A DNA stretch of 6,490 nucleotides, taken from Alphaproteobacteria bacterium. GTDB lineage: Bacteria; Pseudomonadota; Alphaproteobacteria; UBA6615. The stretch spans positions 6,322 to 12,811 of the forward strand of contig JAEPNS010000035.1 in NCBI GenBank assembly GCA_017643325.1, given 5' to 3'. Position numbers and translations under genes: made by a program. Under the pieces are notes generated by a model, which was not told the DNA's origin, made no database searches, and was given only the letters and a program-made list of their open reading frames with translations. Below, piece by piece: positions 1-6,490 of this stretch (the first letter of the stretch is position 1; each line of letters opens with the position of its first letter).

Positions 1-281
1 TTCACGTCGGCAAGCTCGCGGGCCTCCCGCCCGCCGTGGTCGCGCGCGCGAGCGAGGTGCTCGCGCTTCTGGAGGCGGGGGACCAGGCCAGCGCCCTGTC
101 GCGGCTGGCCGACGACCTGCCGCTGTTCCAGGCCGCCGCCGCAGCGGTCGAGCCGGGTCCCGGCGACGCCCCGCCCGGCGACGCGGTGCGCGCGCTGCTG
201 TCAGAGGTCGACCCGGATTCGCTGACCCCGCGCGAGGCGCTGGAGTGGCTGTACCGCCTGAAGGCCGCGCTCGATGCGTAG
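1..281 (+). CDS. mutS: DNA mismatch repair protein MutS, C-terminal end (5' part lies outside the window)
   Basis: MutS recognises mispaired and looped-out bases and starts methyl-directed or general mismatch repair with MutL. Only the last 92 residues are present; the reading frame enters the window open, with codons starting at base 3. The first residues (HVGKLAGLPPAVVARA) match the conserved end of the ATPase domain that follows the Walker region in MutS. A variable, Ala/Pro-rich linker follows, containing DLPLF. The final helix, DPDSLTPREALEWLYRLKAA, is almost the same as the C-terminus of Escherichia coli MutS as I remember it. There, an Asp and an Arg in the DSLTPR segment mediate tetramerisation; the equivalents here are Asp at 216-218 and Arg at 231-233. 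A GTG at 36 could look like a start for a small ORF, but the homology continues upstream of it. The stop (TAG, 279-281) overlaps the next gene's start. Identification is firm; the missing domains (mismatch binding, clamp, Walker A) cannot be checked. Confidence 0.95.
   Translation, partial: HVGKLAGLPPAVVARASEVLALLEAGDQASALSRLADDLPLFQAAAAAVEPGPGDAPPGDAVRALLSEVDPDSLTPREALEWLYRLKAALDA
260..264 (+). promoter_or_regulatory. Probable ribosome binding site (GAAGG) for the first MFS gene, inside mutS
   Basis: GAAGG lies 9 bases before the ATG at 274 and within the mutS coding sequence. With the 8-base gene overlap it supports the 274 start and re-initiation by ribosomes finishing mutS. The spacing is slightly long, so support is moderate. 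Confidence 0.45.
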
Positions 282-1581
282 GCTGCTGCACGACCTGATG
301 GCGCTGGCCGGGTTCGGCGCGGTCGAGGAGGTGATGCAGCACCGCAGTTTCCGGATCTACCTGGTGGGCCACATCCCGAACGTCGTCGGGATCTGGGTGG
401 TGCGCATCGCCATCGGCTGGCTCGCCTGGGAGCTGACCGGCTCGAGTTTCTGGGTCGGCGCCGTCGCGGCGGCCGACGCCTTACCGGTGATGCTCTTCGG
501 CCCGGTCGGCGGGGTCATGGCCGACCGGCTCGACCGCAAGCATATCGCGGTGGTGACCCAGGCCATCCTCACCGTGATCGCCGTGCTGCTGACCGTGACC
601 ACCGTCTCCGGCTTCATCACGATCTGGCTGCTGTTCGGCTTCGCGCTGGCGCGCGGCATCACGTTCTCCTTCTGGCAGCCGGTCCGCCTTGCGCTGATGC
701 CGAACCTCGTGCCGCGCGCGCAGCTGCCGACGGCCATTGCGCTCAACTCCTCGACCTTCAACGCCGCCCAGTTCATCGGCCCCGCTTTCGCGGCCGTTCT
801 GCTGACCGCCGGCGGGCCTGGCCTCGCCTTCGCGTTCAACATCTTCGCGGCAGCGGTGATGGTCTGGGCGTTGGCCCAGGTGGAACTGCCGCCCAGGGCG
901 TCGACCGGCGGCGCGCGGGCGTCATTTCTTGACGACGCGCTCGCGGGCATCCGCTACGGCGCGTCCCATCCCGGGATCGGCCCGATGCTGTTCCTGCTGC
1001 TGATTCTCGGCACCATGATCCGCCCCCTCACCGAGCTGCTCTCCGCGGTCGCGGGCGCGGTCTTCCTGCTCGAGGTCGGGGGATTCTCGGCCATGGCGTC
1101 GTCGGTCGGGATCGGCGCCATGGTCGGTGCGATCTGGATGCTGCGCCGGGGCAACGCCGGCAACTCGACGGATATCGCGCTGTCGGCAGGCCTGGTGGGC
1201 GGGACCGCGGCACTTCTGGTGATCGCCGTCGCGTGGTTTCCCTTCGCCCTCCTCTGCCTCGCCCTGCTCGGCTTTTCGATGACGGCGGGCGGAATCGCGA
1301 CCCAGCAGGTGCTCCAGTTTGCGGTGCCGGACGAGATGCGCGGTCGGGTGCTTGGCCTTTTCGGAATGGTTTTCCGCGCCGGCCCGGCGCTCGGCGCACT
1401 GGCGATCGGAGCGATCGGCGACCTGGTCGGGCTGACCTGGCCGATACTCGTCGCCGCGGCGGCGGGGCTCGGCGTCTTCATGCTTGCCTGGTCGCGGCGC
1501 GCGCGTCTGCGCGCCGCGCTGGAAACACCGCCGGAAGAGGCAGCACCCGGCGCGCCTGCGGCGAACCGCGCGGCCGAATAG
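274..1581 (+). CDS. MFS transporter, EntS-like/MFS_3 type, substrate unknown
   Basis: A 435-residue inner-membrane protein with about 12 predicted hydrophobic segments, as expected for a proton-driven major facilitator. The loop after the second membrane segment carries MFS motif A, GPVGGVMADRLDRKH (residues 76-90). The second half has PDEMRGRVLGLFGM (352-365), typical of the MFS_3/DHA3 branch that includes the enterobactin exporter EntS and several drug exporters. A basic cytoplasmic end (SRRARLRAA) leads to an Ala/Pro/Glu-rich tail of about 20 residues. The ATG overlaps the mutS stop by 8 bases (ATGCGTAG). GAAGG at 260-264, inside mutS, is a plausible ribosome binding site 9 bases upstream, so translation is probably coupled to mutS. 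Starts at 298 (Met9) or 334 (Met21) cannot be excluded, because the first membrane segment begins only near residue 27. An export role (siderophore, drug or metabolite) follows from the family only; nothing nearby names the substrate. Confidence 0.88.
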   Translation: MRRLLHDLMALAGFGAVEEVMQHRSFRIYLVGHIPNVVGIWVVRIAIGWLAWELTGSSFWVGAVAAADALPVMLFGPVGGVMADRLDRKHIAVVTQAILTVIAVLLTVTTVSGFITIWLLFGFALARGITFSFWQPVRLALMPNLVPRAQLPTAIALNSSTFNAAQFIGPAFAAVLLTAGGPGLAFAFNIFAAAVMVWALAQVELPPRASTGGARASFLDDALAGIRYGASHPGIGPMLFLLLILGTMIRPLTELLSAVAGAVFLLEVGGFSAMASSVGIGAMVGAIWMLRRGNAGNSTDIALSAGLVGGTAALLVIAVAWFPFALLCLALLGFSMTAGGIATQQVLQFAVPDEMRGRVLGLFGMVFRAGPALGALAIGAIGDLVGLTWPILVAAAAGLGVFMLAWSRRARLRAALETPPEEAAPGAPAANRAAE

Positions 1582-1587
1582 GCCGTG
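1569..1587 (+). other. Inverted repeat/hairpin across the stop codon of the first MFS gene
   Basis: The arms CGCGGCC (1569-1575) and GGCCGTG (1581-1587) pair over 7 bp with one G-U, around the 5-base loop GAATA. The TAG stop begins in the loop and its last base is the first base of the right arm. No T-run follows, so it is not a classical Rho-independent terminator. It could slow ribosomes or RNA polymerase, protect an mRNA 3' end, or be a chance product of GC-rich sequence. Confidence 0.3.
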
Positions 1588-1616
1588 GGTGTCAAAGCCG
1601 CGCCGACGTTGTAGAA

Positions 1617-1621
1617 CGGAG
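1617..1621 (+). promoter_or_regulatory. Ribosome binding site (CGGAG) of glnD
   Basis: CGGAG sits 5 bases before the ATG at 1627, a good Shine-Dalgarno position. An in-frame TAG at 1612-1614 rules out any start further upstream, so this site and the stop together fix the glnD start. I saw no convincing -35/-10 pair in the 45-base gap. Confidence 0.65.
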
Positions 1622-1626
1622 CCGTC

Positions 1627-4383
1627 ATGGCGAGCCGCAAACGCAAACGCGACCTGATCGACCGCGCGCAGCTGGAAGACGAGATCGTCTCCGCCTGCGC
1701 GGACGCGGGGTCGGATTCCGAACGGCGCAAGATCGTTCTCGAGAAACTGCGCACCGCGATCGACGCCGGGCGCGCGCAGGTTCAGGCGCGCTTCGAGGCG
1801 AACGAGATCGACGGCAACAAGGCCAAGTCGGAGCTCGCCTTCCTGTTCGATCAGGCGATCCGCATCGTCCACGATTCGGCCGCGCGCGCCTATCCGGCCG
1901 CCAACCCGACCGAAGGGGACCGCATGGCCGTCGTCGCGGTCGGCGGCTACGGGCGCGGTGAGCTGGCGCCCTATTCAGACATCGACCTGCTGTTCCTGTT
2001 CCCCTGGAAGCAGACGGCCCATGGCGAGCAGATCGTCGAGTACATGCTCTACATGCTGTGGGACCTGGGCCTGAAGGTGGGGCACTCGACGCGCTCGATC
2101 GAGGACTGCACGCGACTGGCAAAGCGCGACCTCACCATCCGCACGGCGCTGCTGGAGGCGCGCTACCTGTGGGGCGACCAGGAGCTGTTCCTTGAGTTGC
2201 GCAAGGCGTTCAACGACGACGTCAAGTCGCGCTCGGCGATGGACTTCATGACCGGCAAGCTCGCCGAACGCGACGAGCGCCACGAAAAGATGGGCGACAG
2301 CCGCTACTACGTCGAGCCGAACATCAAGGACGGCAAGGGCGGGCTGCGCGACCTGCAGACGCTCTACTGGATCGCGAAATACGCCTACGACGTCGACAGT
2401 GTGGCGGAACTGGTCGACCGGGGGGTCATCACGCGGGCCGAGGCGCGCAACTTCAACAAGGACCAGAACTTCCTCTGGTCGGTGCGTTTCCACCTGCACT
2501 ACATCTCGGGCCGCGCCGAGGAACGCCTCACCTTCGACGTGCAGACCCAGATCGCCGAGCGCATGGGCTACGCCGAACGGGCCGGCGCGTCGGGCGTCGA
2601 GCGCTTCATGAAGCACTATTACATTGTCGCCAAGGATGTCGGCGACCTGACGCGGATCTTCTGTGCGGCGATCGAGGCGGAGAATATGAGCCGGCCGATG
2701 ATCCGGCTGCCGCGCATCCGAAAGCCGCGTGACCTGATGGGTTTCGATCTCGATCGCGACCGGCTGACCGTCACGTCGGACAGCCAGTTTGCCGAGGACC
2801 CCGTGGCACTGATCCGCCTGTTCTACGTGGCGCACAACGAGGGGTTCGACATCCACCCGCACGCCCTGCGGCTGGTGACCCAGAGCCTGAAGCTGATCGA
2901 CAAGGCCGTTCGGGAGGACCCCGAGGCGAACCGGATGTTCGTCGAGATGGCGACGTCGATCGATTCGCCGGAACTGGTGCTGACACGGATGAACGAGGCC
3001 GGCGTGTTCGGCAAGTTCCTGCGCGACTTCGGCCGGGTCGTCGGGCAGACCCAGCATGACATGTATCACGTCTATACGGTCGACGAGCACACGATCCAGG
3101 CGATCGGCCTGCTCGCCAAGATCGAGCGGGGCGAGCTCAAGACCGAGCATCCCGTCGCGAGCGAGGTGATCCACAAGGTGTCGTCGCGCCGCGCGCTGTA
3201 TCTCGCCGTTCTGTTCCACGACATTGCGAAGGGCCGCGGCGGTGACCACTCGGTGCTCGGGGCGCGCGTCGCCAAGCGCGTGTGCCCGCGTCTCGGGCTC
3301 GAGGCGGAGGAATGCGAGACGGTCGAGTGGCTGGTGCGCGAGCACCTCGTCATGAGCAACGTCGCGCAGAAGCGCGACCTGAACGATCCCAAGACGATCC
3401 ACGACTTCGTGGAGATCGTGCAGTCGCCCGAGCGGCTCCGGCAGCTCCTGTGCCTGACCGTGGTCGACATGCGCGCGACCGGGCCCAACGTCTGGAACAA
3501 CTGGAAGGCGGAGCTTCTGCGCGAGCTGTATCACGCCGCGGGCGACGTGATGTCGGGCGGCCAGCTCACCGATGCGCGCGCCGACCGGGTTGCGGCGGCG
3601 AAGGGCCGCCTGCGCGAGGCGCTGGCGGACTGGCCCGAAGAGGATATCGAGGCGCATTTCGAGCGCGGCTACGCCGGCTACTGGCTCACGTTCGACACGG
3701 ACACGCTGGCCCATCAGGCGCGGGTGATCCGCGAGGCGGAGCAGCAGGGCCTGCCGTTGTCGATCCGCACCCGCGTGCGCAACGACATCGATGTCACCGA
3801 ACTCACGATCTACACCCAGGACCACCCGGGGCTGTTCTCGCGCGTGGCGGGGGCCATCTCGGCCGTCGACGCCAACATCGTCGATGCAAAGGCCTTCACC
3901 ACACCCCAGGGCATGGCGCTCGAGACCTTCTGGCTTCAGGACAATGCCGACTCGGCGCTTTCGGCCTCAGGAACCCTCGCGAAGCTGACGGTGCAGATCG
4001 AGCGCGCGCTGGCGGGCGAGATGAAGCGCGAGGAGGCCCATGCGCAGCGCACCTTCGTTCCGGAGCGCATCAAGGTGTTCAAGGTGCCGCCGCGCGTGAT
4101 CATCGACAACACCGCAAGCGCGACCCACACCGTGATCGAGATCAACGGCCGGGACCGGCCCGGCTTCCTGTATTCCGTCACGCGCGCGCTGTTCGGCCTG
4201 TCGCTCCAGATTTCCTCGGCGAAGATCTCGACCTTCGGCGAGCGGGCCGTGGACGTCTTTTACGTGAAGGACAGCTTTGGCACGAAGATTACGCACGAAT
4301 CCCGGCTCGCTAAGATCCGCGAGACCCTGCTCGACGCGATCCGGGAGGACGAACCCGAGTCCGCGCGCGACGCCGCCGAATAG
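1627..4383 (+). CDS. glnD: Bifunctional [protein-PII] uridylyltransferase/uridylyl-removing enzyme GlnD
   Basis: Cytoplasmic glutamine sensor. At low glutamine it transfers UMP from UTP to PII proteins (GlnB/GlnK); at high glutamine it removes UMP. In this way it controls glutamine synthetase adenylylation, NtrBC and, in many species, ammonium uptake. The 918 residues have the full family order. The nucleotidyltransferase domain has GGYGRGELAPYSDIDLL (106-122), with the two metal-binding aspartates D118 and D120. The GlnD-specific segment EPNIKDGKGGLRDLQ is at 230-244. The HD hydrolase domain has H488, H531-D532 (LFHDIAKGRGGDHS), H541, H573 and D614. Two C-terminal ACT domains, thought to bind glutamine, start near 725 (TQDHPGLFSRVAG) and 834 (GRDRPGFLYSVTRALF). 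The length is slightly above that of E. coli GlnD (890), with a basic N-terminus (ASRKRKRD). The start is fixed by an upstream in-frame stop and a good ribosome binding site. Both catalytic centres look intact, so both activities are expected. The PII partner genes are not in this window. Confidence 0.97.
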   Translation: MASRKRKRDLIDRAQLEDEIVSACADAGSDSERRKIVLEKLRTAIDAGRAQVQARFEANEIDGNKAKSELAFLFDQAIRIVHDSAARAYPAANPTEGDRMAVVAVGGYGRGELAPYSDIDLLFLFPWKQTAHGEQIVEYMLYMLWDLGLKVGHSTRSIEDCTRLAKRDLTIRTALLEARYLWGDQELFLELRKAFNDDVKSRSAMDFMTGKLAERDERHEKMGDSRYYVEPNIKDGKGGLRDLQTLYWIAKYAYDVDSVAELVDRGVITRAEARNFNKDQNFLWSVRFHLHYISGRAEERLTFDVQTQIAERMGYAERAGASGVERFMKHYYIVAKDVGDLTRIFCAAIEAENMSRPMIRLPRIRKPRDLMGFDLDRDRLTVTSDSQFAEDPVALIRLFYVAHNEGFDIHPHALRLVTQSLKLIDKAVREDPEANRMFVEMATSIDSPELVLTRMNEAGVFGKFLRDFGRVVGQTQHDMYHVYTVDEHTIQAIGLLAKIERGELKTEHPVASEVIHKVSSRRALYLAVLFHDIAKGRGGDHSVLGARVAKRVCPRLGLEAEECETVEWLVREHLVMSNVAQKRDLNDPKTIHDFVEIVQSPERLRQLLCLTVVDMRATGPNVWNNWKAELLRELYHAAGDVMSGGQLTDARADRVAAAKGRLREALADWPEEDIEAHFERGYAGYWLTFDTDTLAHQARVIREAEQQGLPLSIRTRVRNDIDVTELTIYTQDHPGLFSRVAGAISAVDANIVDAKAFTTPQGMALETFWLQDNADSALSASGTLAKLTVQIERALAGEMKREEAHAQRTFVPERIKVFKVPPRVIIDNTASATHTVIEINGRDRPGFLYSVTRALFGLSLQISSAKISTFGERAVDVFYVKDSFGTKITHESRLAKIRETLLDAIREDEPESARDAAE

Positions 4384-4404
4384 TCCGCCGCGCCGATCCA
4401 TGCC

Positions 4405-5649
4405 ATGACGTCGGTCCTTGCGCCCATCGCCGCCCTCCTGTTCGGGGTCGCCCTGCTCCTGCTGGGAAGCGGGCTGCAGGGCACCCTGCTCGGAATCCGC
4501 GGGGCCATCGAGGCGTTCTCTCCGACAATGATCGGCCTGGTGATGACGGCCTACTACGGCGGTTTCGCGCTGGGGTGTCTGTTCAACGCGCGTGTGATCG
4601 AACGGGTCGGCCATATCCGCACTTTCGCGGCCTTCGCCTCGCTCGCGTCGGCCGCGGCCATCGTCTTCCCCGTCTTTGTCGAGCCCTGGTCGTGGCTCGC
4701 GCTGCGCGTGGTCACGGGCTTCTGCTTTGCGGGGCTCTACATGGCGATCGAGAGCTGGCTGAACGGGCGCGTATCGAATGAAAGCCGCGGCCGGCTCCTG
4801 GCCGTCTACATGATTGTGAACCTCGGCTCGATCGCCGCGGCGCAGCAGCTTCTCAACCTTGCGGACCCGGCGGGCTTTATCCTGTTTGTCCTGTCGTCGG
4901 TGCTGATCTCGCTCGCGCTCGTGCCGGTGGCGCTCACCACGTCGGCGGCGCCCGCGCCCGTGCCGACCGGGCGCATGGGGCTCGGCGAACTATATTTGGT
5001 CTCACCCCTGGCCGTGGTGGGTGCGTTCGCCATCGGGCTCGTGAACGGTGCGATGTGGGGCCTGATCCCGCTCGCGGCGATCCAGACCGGCAGCGACACG
5101 GCGGAGGTTGCGGCGTTCATGAGCGTGATCGTGCTCGGCGGCGTGGCGCTCCAGTGGCCCGTCGGGCGGCTGTCAGACATGCTCGACCGACGACACGTGC
5201 TGATCGGTGCGAGCCTCGTGCTGCTCCTGTCGAGCGTTGCGCTCTTTGGCCTGCCGGAGAGTGACCGCATGGTCGTGATGGCGCTGGGCTTCGTGCTCGG
5301 CGGGATGAACCTCGTGATCTATCCGCTGTGCGCCGCCCATATCAACGACCGTATCGTGCACGAGGATCTGGTGCAGGCGAACGCAACGCTGCTGCTCGTG
5401 CTGGGCGTCGGGGCGGCCGTCGGGCCGGTGCTCGGCGGCATCGTCATGGACGGGTTCGGGCCGCTCAGCGTCTACCTCTATATGGCGGCGGTATCGGCGG
5501 TGTTTGCCCTGTTCGGCCTCTACCGGCTCCGCCAGGCCGACGCGACGCCCGAGGACGAACAGGTCGCGTTCGAGCCGGTCGGTCCGGCCCCGACCACGCC
5601 GGTCCTCGATCCGCGCATCGACCCGGACGAGATCGGGCCGCCGTCCTGA
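4405..5649 (+). CDS. MFS transporter, YcaD-like family, substrate unknown
   Basis: A 414-residue inner-membrane protein with about 12 hydrophobic segments. It resembles E. coli YcaD, an uncharacterised major facilitator. The matches are a second helix of the type IGLVMTAYYGGFALGCL (43-59), then WSWLALRVVTGFCFAGLY (95-112), ESWLNGR and RGRLLAVYM (116-136). Motif A in the first half is degenerate (NARVIERVGHIR, 61-72, lacking the usual Asp). The second-half copy is good: GRLSDMLDRRH (254-264). It ends in a soluble, acidic, Pro-rich tail of about 37 residues from Q377. It starts 21 bases after glnD in the same reading frame. No in-frame start exists between the glnD stop and 4405, and the next plausible starts would cut the first helix. 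There is no clear Shine-Dalgarno sequence, so coupling to glnD translation is likely. It is a different family from the transporter upstream of glnD, not a tandem duplicate. Function is unknown; a link to nitrogen or cell-wall metabolism is only a guess from position. Confidence 0.87.
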   Translation: MTSVLAPIAALLFGVALLLLGSGLQGTLLGIRGAIEAFSPTMIGLVMTAYYGGFALGCLFNARVIERVGHIRTFAAFASLASAAAIVFPVFVEPWSWLALRVVTGFCFAGLYMAIESWLNGRVSNESRGRLLAVYMIVNLGSIAAAQQLLNLADPAGFILFVLSSVLISLALVPVALTTSAAPAPVPTGRMGLGELYLVSPLAVVGAFAIGLVNGAMWGLIPLAAIQTGSDTAEVAAFMSVIVLGGVALQWPVGRLSDMLDRRHVLIGASLVLLLSSVALFGLPESDRMVVMALGFVLGGMNLVIYPLCAAHINDRIVHEDLVQANATLLLVLGVGAAVGPVLGGIVMDGFGPLSVYLYMAAVSAVFALFGLYRLRQADATPEDEQVAFEPVGPAPTTPVLDPRIDPDEIGPPS

Positions 5650-5678
5650 CCCGCCTTTTCTTCGCCCCGGTTTCCCGG

Positions 5679-5684
5679 TAAGAG
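5679..5684 (+). promoter_or_regulatory. Probable ribosome binding site (TAAGAG) of murJ
   Basis: TAAGAG lies 6 bases before the ATG at 5691, a fair match to the anti-Shine-Dalgarno sequence. Its TAA is also an in-frame stop for murJ, which excludes earlier starts. The rest of the 41-base gap (5650-5690) shows only a weak CCGG/CCGG palindrome, with no clear promoter or terminator. Confidence 0.5.
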
Positions 5685-5690
5685 CGCCGG

Positions 5691-6490
5691 ATGCCACTCT
5701 TTCGCGCCATTGCGACGGTCGGCGGCTGGACCATGGGCAGCCGCGTGCTCGGATTCGTGCGCGACCTCTTCATTGCGGGCTTCCTCGGTGCGGGCCAGGT
5801 CAGCGACGCCTTCTTCGTCGCGCTTCAATTCCCGAACATCTTCCGGCGCCTGTTCGCTGAGGGCGCGTTCAACGCGGCCTTCGTGCCGCTGTTCGCGGGT
5901 GAGCTGACCCAGCACGGCAGGGCCGCCGCGCGCGAGTTCGCCGAGCGCGTGTTCGGCGTGATGCTGCTGATCCTGCTGGTGCTGACCTTCCTGGTCGAGA
6001 TTTTCATGGCCGAGGTCATGAGCGTGGTGGCAGGCGGGTTTCGTGATGATCCCGAGAAGTTCCAGCTCGCGGTCGACCTCGCCCGGCTGACGTTCCCCTA
6101 TCTCCTGTTCGTCTCGCTCGCCGCGATGATGTCGGGAATCCTGAATACGCTGGAGCGTTTCGTCGCGGCAGCGGCGGCGCCGATCCTCCTGAACGTGGTG
6201 CTGATCGCGGCCCTGGTCGGTGTCTCGCTCGAGTGGTTTCCTGACCCCGGCCGGGCCCTCAGCTGGGGCGTCCTGATCGCGGGCATCGGCCAGTTCGCCT
6301 GGTTGTCGGCGGCCTGCGCGCGCGCGGGCCTGCTGCCGCGCGTGCCCCGCTTTGTGATGGGCCCGCGGGTGCGCCGGCTGTTCGTGCTGATGGGGCCGGG
6401 AATACTCGGCGCCGGGGTCTACCAGATCAACGTGCTGATCGGCGTGCGGCTGGCCTCCGAGCTGCCCGAGGGCTCGGTGTCGTTTCTCTA
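5691..6490 (+). CDS. murJ: Lipid II flippase MurJ (MviN), N-terminal part, cut by the window end
   Basis: MurJ moves lipid-linked peptidoglycan precursor (lipid II) across the inner membrane to the periplasmic face; it belongs to the MOP exporter superfamily. The open frame runs off the window after 266 full codons of an expected 500 or so. The N-terminus aligns without gaps to E. coli MurJ: SRVLGFVRD at 17-25, SDAFFVA at 38-44, and FPNIFRRLFAEGAFNAAFVPLF at 47-68. The cavity residues reported as essential in E. coli, R18, R24, D39 and R52, all sit at identical positions here. Further matches are LTFPYLLFVSLAAMMSGILNT (near 124-144) and MGPGILGAGVYQIN (near 234-247). The sequence ends at GSVSFLY, just before the expected conserved arginine (R270 in E. 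coli), so that residue cannot be checked. The start is fixed by an in-frame TAA at 5679-5681, a fair ribosome binding site, and the exact N-terminal alignment. Confidence 0.96.
   Translation, partial: MPLFRAIATVGGWTMGSRVLGFVRDLFIAGFLGAGQVSDAFFVALQFPNIFRRLFAEGAFNAAFVPLFAGELTQHGRAAAREFAERVFGVMLLILLVLTFLVEIFMAEVMSVVAGGFRDDPEKFQLAVDLARLTFPYLLFVSLAAMMSGILNTLERFVAAAAAPILLNVVLIAALVGVSLEWFPDPGRALSWGVLIAGIGQFAWLSAACARAGLLPRVPRFVMGPRVRRLFVLMGPGILGAGVYQINVLIGVRLASELPEGSVSFL

Noticed and set aside
36..281. Stand-alone 81-residue small protein from the GTG at 36
   Set aside because: MutS homology (HVGKLAGLP) continues in frame upstream of the GTG to the window edge, so this is the tail of mutS.
1582..1626. 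Sigma-70 promoter for glnD in the 45-base gap
   Set aside because: No credible -35/-10 pair with 16-18 base spacing could be found; TTGTAG near 1610 is too close to the start and has no partner.
922..1872. 316-codon minus-strand open frame spanning the end of the first MFS gene and the start of glnD
   Set aside because: The translation is low-complexity (Arg/Ala/Asp/Gln-rich) with no motif, typical of a shadow frame in GC-rich DNA.
1975..3825. 616-codon open frame on the minus strand, antisense to glnD
   Set aside because: It lies wholly inside a certain glnD. GC-rich codon bias keeps stops rare on the opposite strand, and the translation has no recognisable domain.
3282..4313. 343-codon plus-strand frame inside glnD
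   Set aside because: It is an out-of-frame shadow of the HD and ACT region of glnD, rich in Arg/Gly/Ala and without a domain.
274..5649. Tandem duplication of a transporter gene on either side of glnD
   Set aside because: The two MFS proteins differ in family signatures, first-half motif A and tail; they share only the general MFS fold.
5664..5690. Possible terminator or SD-masking hairpin (CCGG TTTC CCGG) before murJ
   Set aside because: The stem is only 4 bp with no T-run, which is expected by chance at this GC content.
1..6490. Defence island, mobile element, CRISPR array, tRNA or attachment site
   Set aside because: The window is filled by five co-directional housekeeping or transporter genes; no terminal inverted repeats, transposase, spaced repeats or tRNA-like sequence were seen.

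Overview
The window is a GC-rich (roughly two-thirds G+C by eye), densely packed, single-strand gene run. It most resembles the chromosome of an alphaproteobacterium. The grounds are the codon use (G/C at nearly every third position), the protein types, and my recollection that mutS, glnD, murJ (mviN) and often trpS lie close together in many alphaproteobacteria. I cannot assign a genus from the sequence.

Layout, all on the + strand: (1) 1-281, the 3' end of mutS (DNA mismatch recognition), carrying the C-terminal tetramerisation helices; (2) 274-1581, a complete major facilitator superfamily (MFS) transporter of the EntS-like/MFS_3 type, whose start overlaps the mutS stop by 8 bases; (3) 1627-4383, a complete glnD, the bifunctional PII uridylyltransferase/uridylyl-removing enzyme with NT, HD and two ACT domains; (4) 4405-5649, a second, unrelated MFS transporter of the YcaD-like type; (5) 5691-6490, the 5' part of murJ (mviN), the lipid II flippase, cut by the window edge. 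The gaps between genes are only 45, 21 and 41 bases, and no stretch over 300 bases lacks a gene.

Functionally this is a mixed housekeeping cluster: DNA repair, nitrogen-status signalling and peptidoglycan precursor export, with two transporters of unknown substrate between them. The spacing suggests partial co-transcription. A 7-bp hairpin at the stop codon of the first transporter is the only candidate RNA structure at a gene boundary, and it lacks a T-run. No Rho-independent terminator, convincing promoter, RNA gene, mobile element, CRISPR array or integration scar was seen. All key motif residues checked in MutS, GlnD and MurJ are intact. I found no previously undescribed system. The points worth a second look are the two uncharacterised transporters and the odd translation-start contexts.
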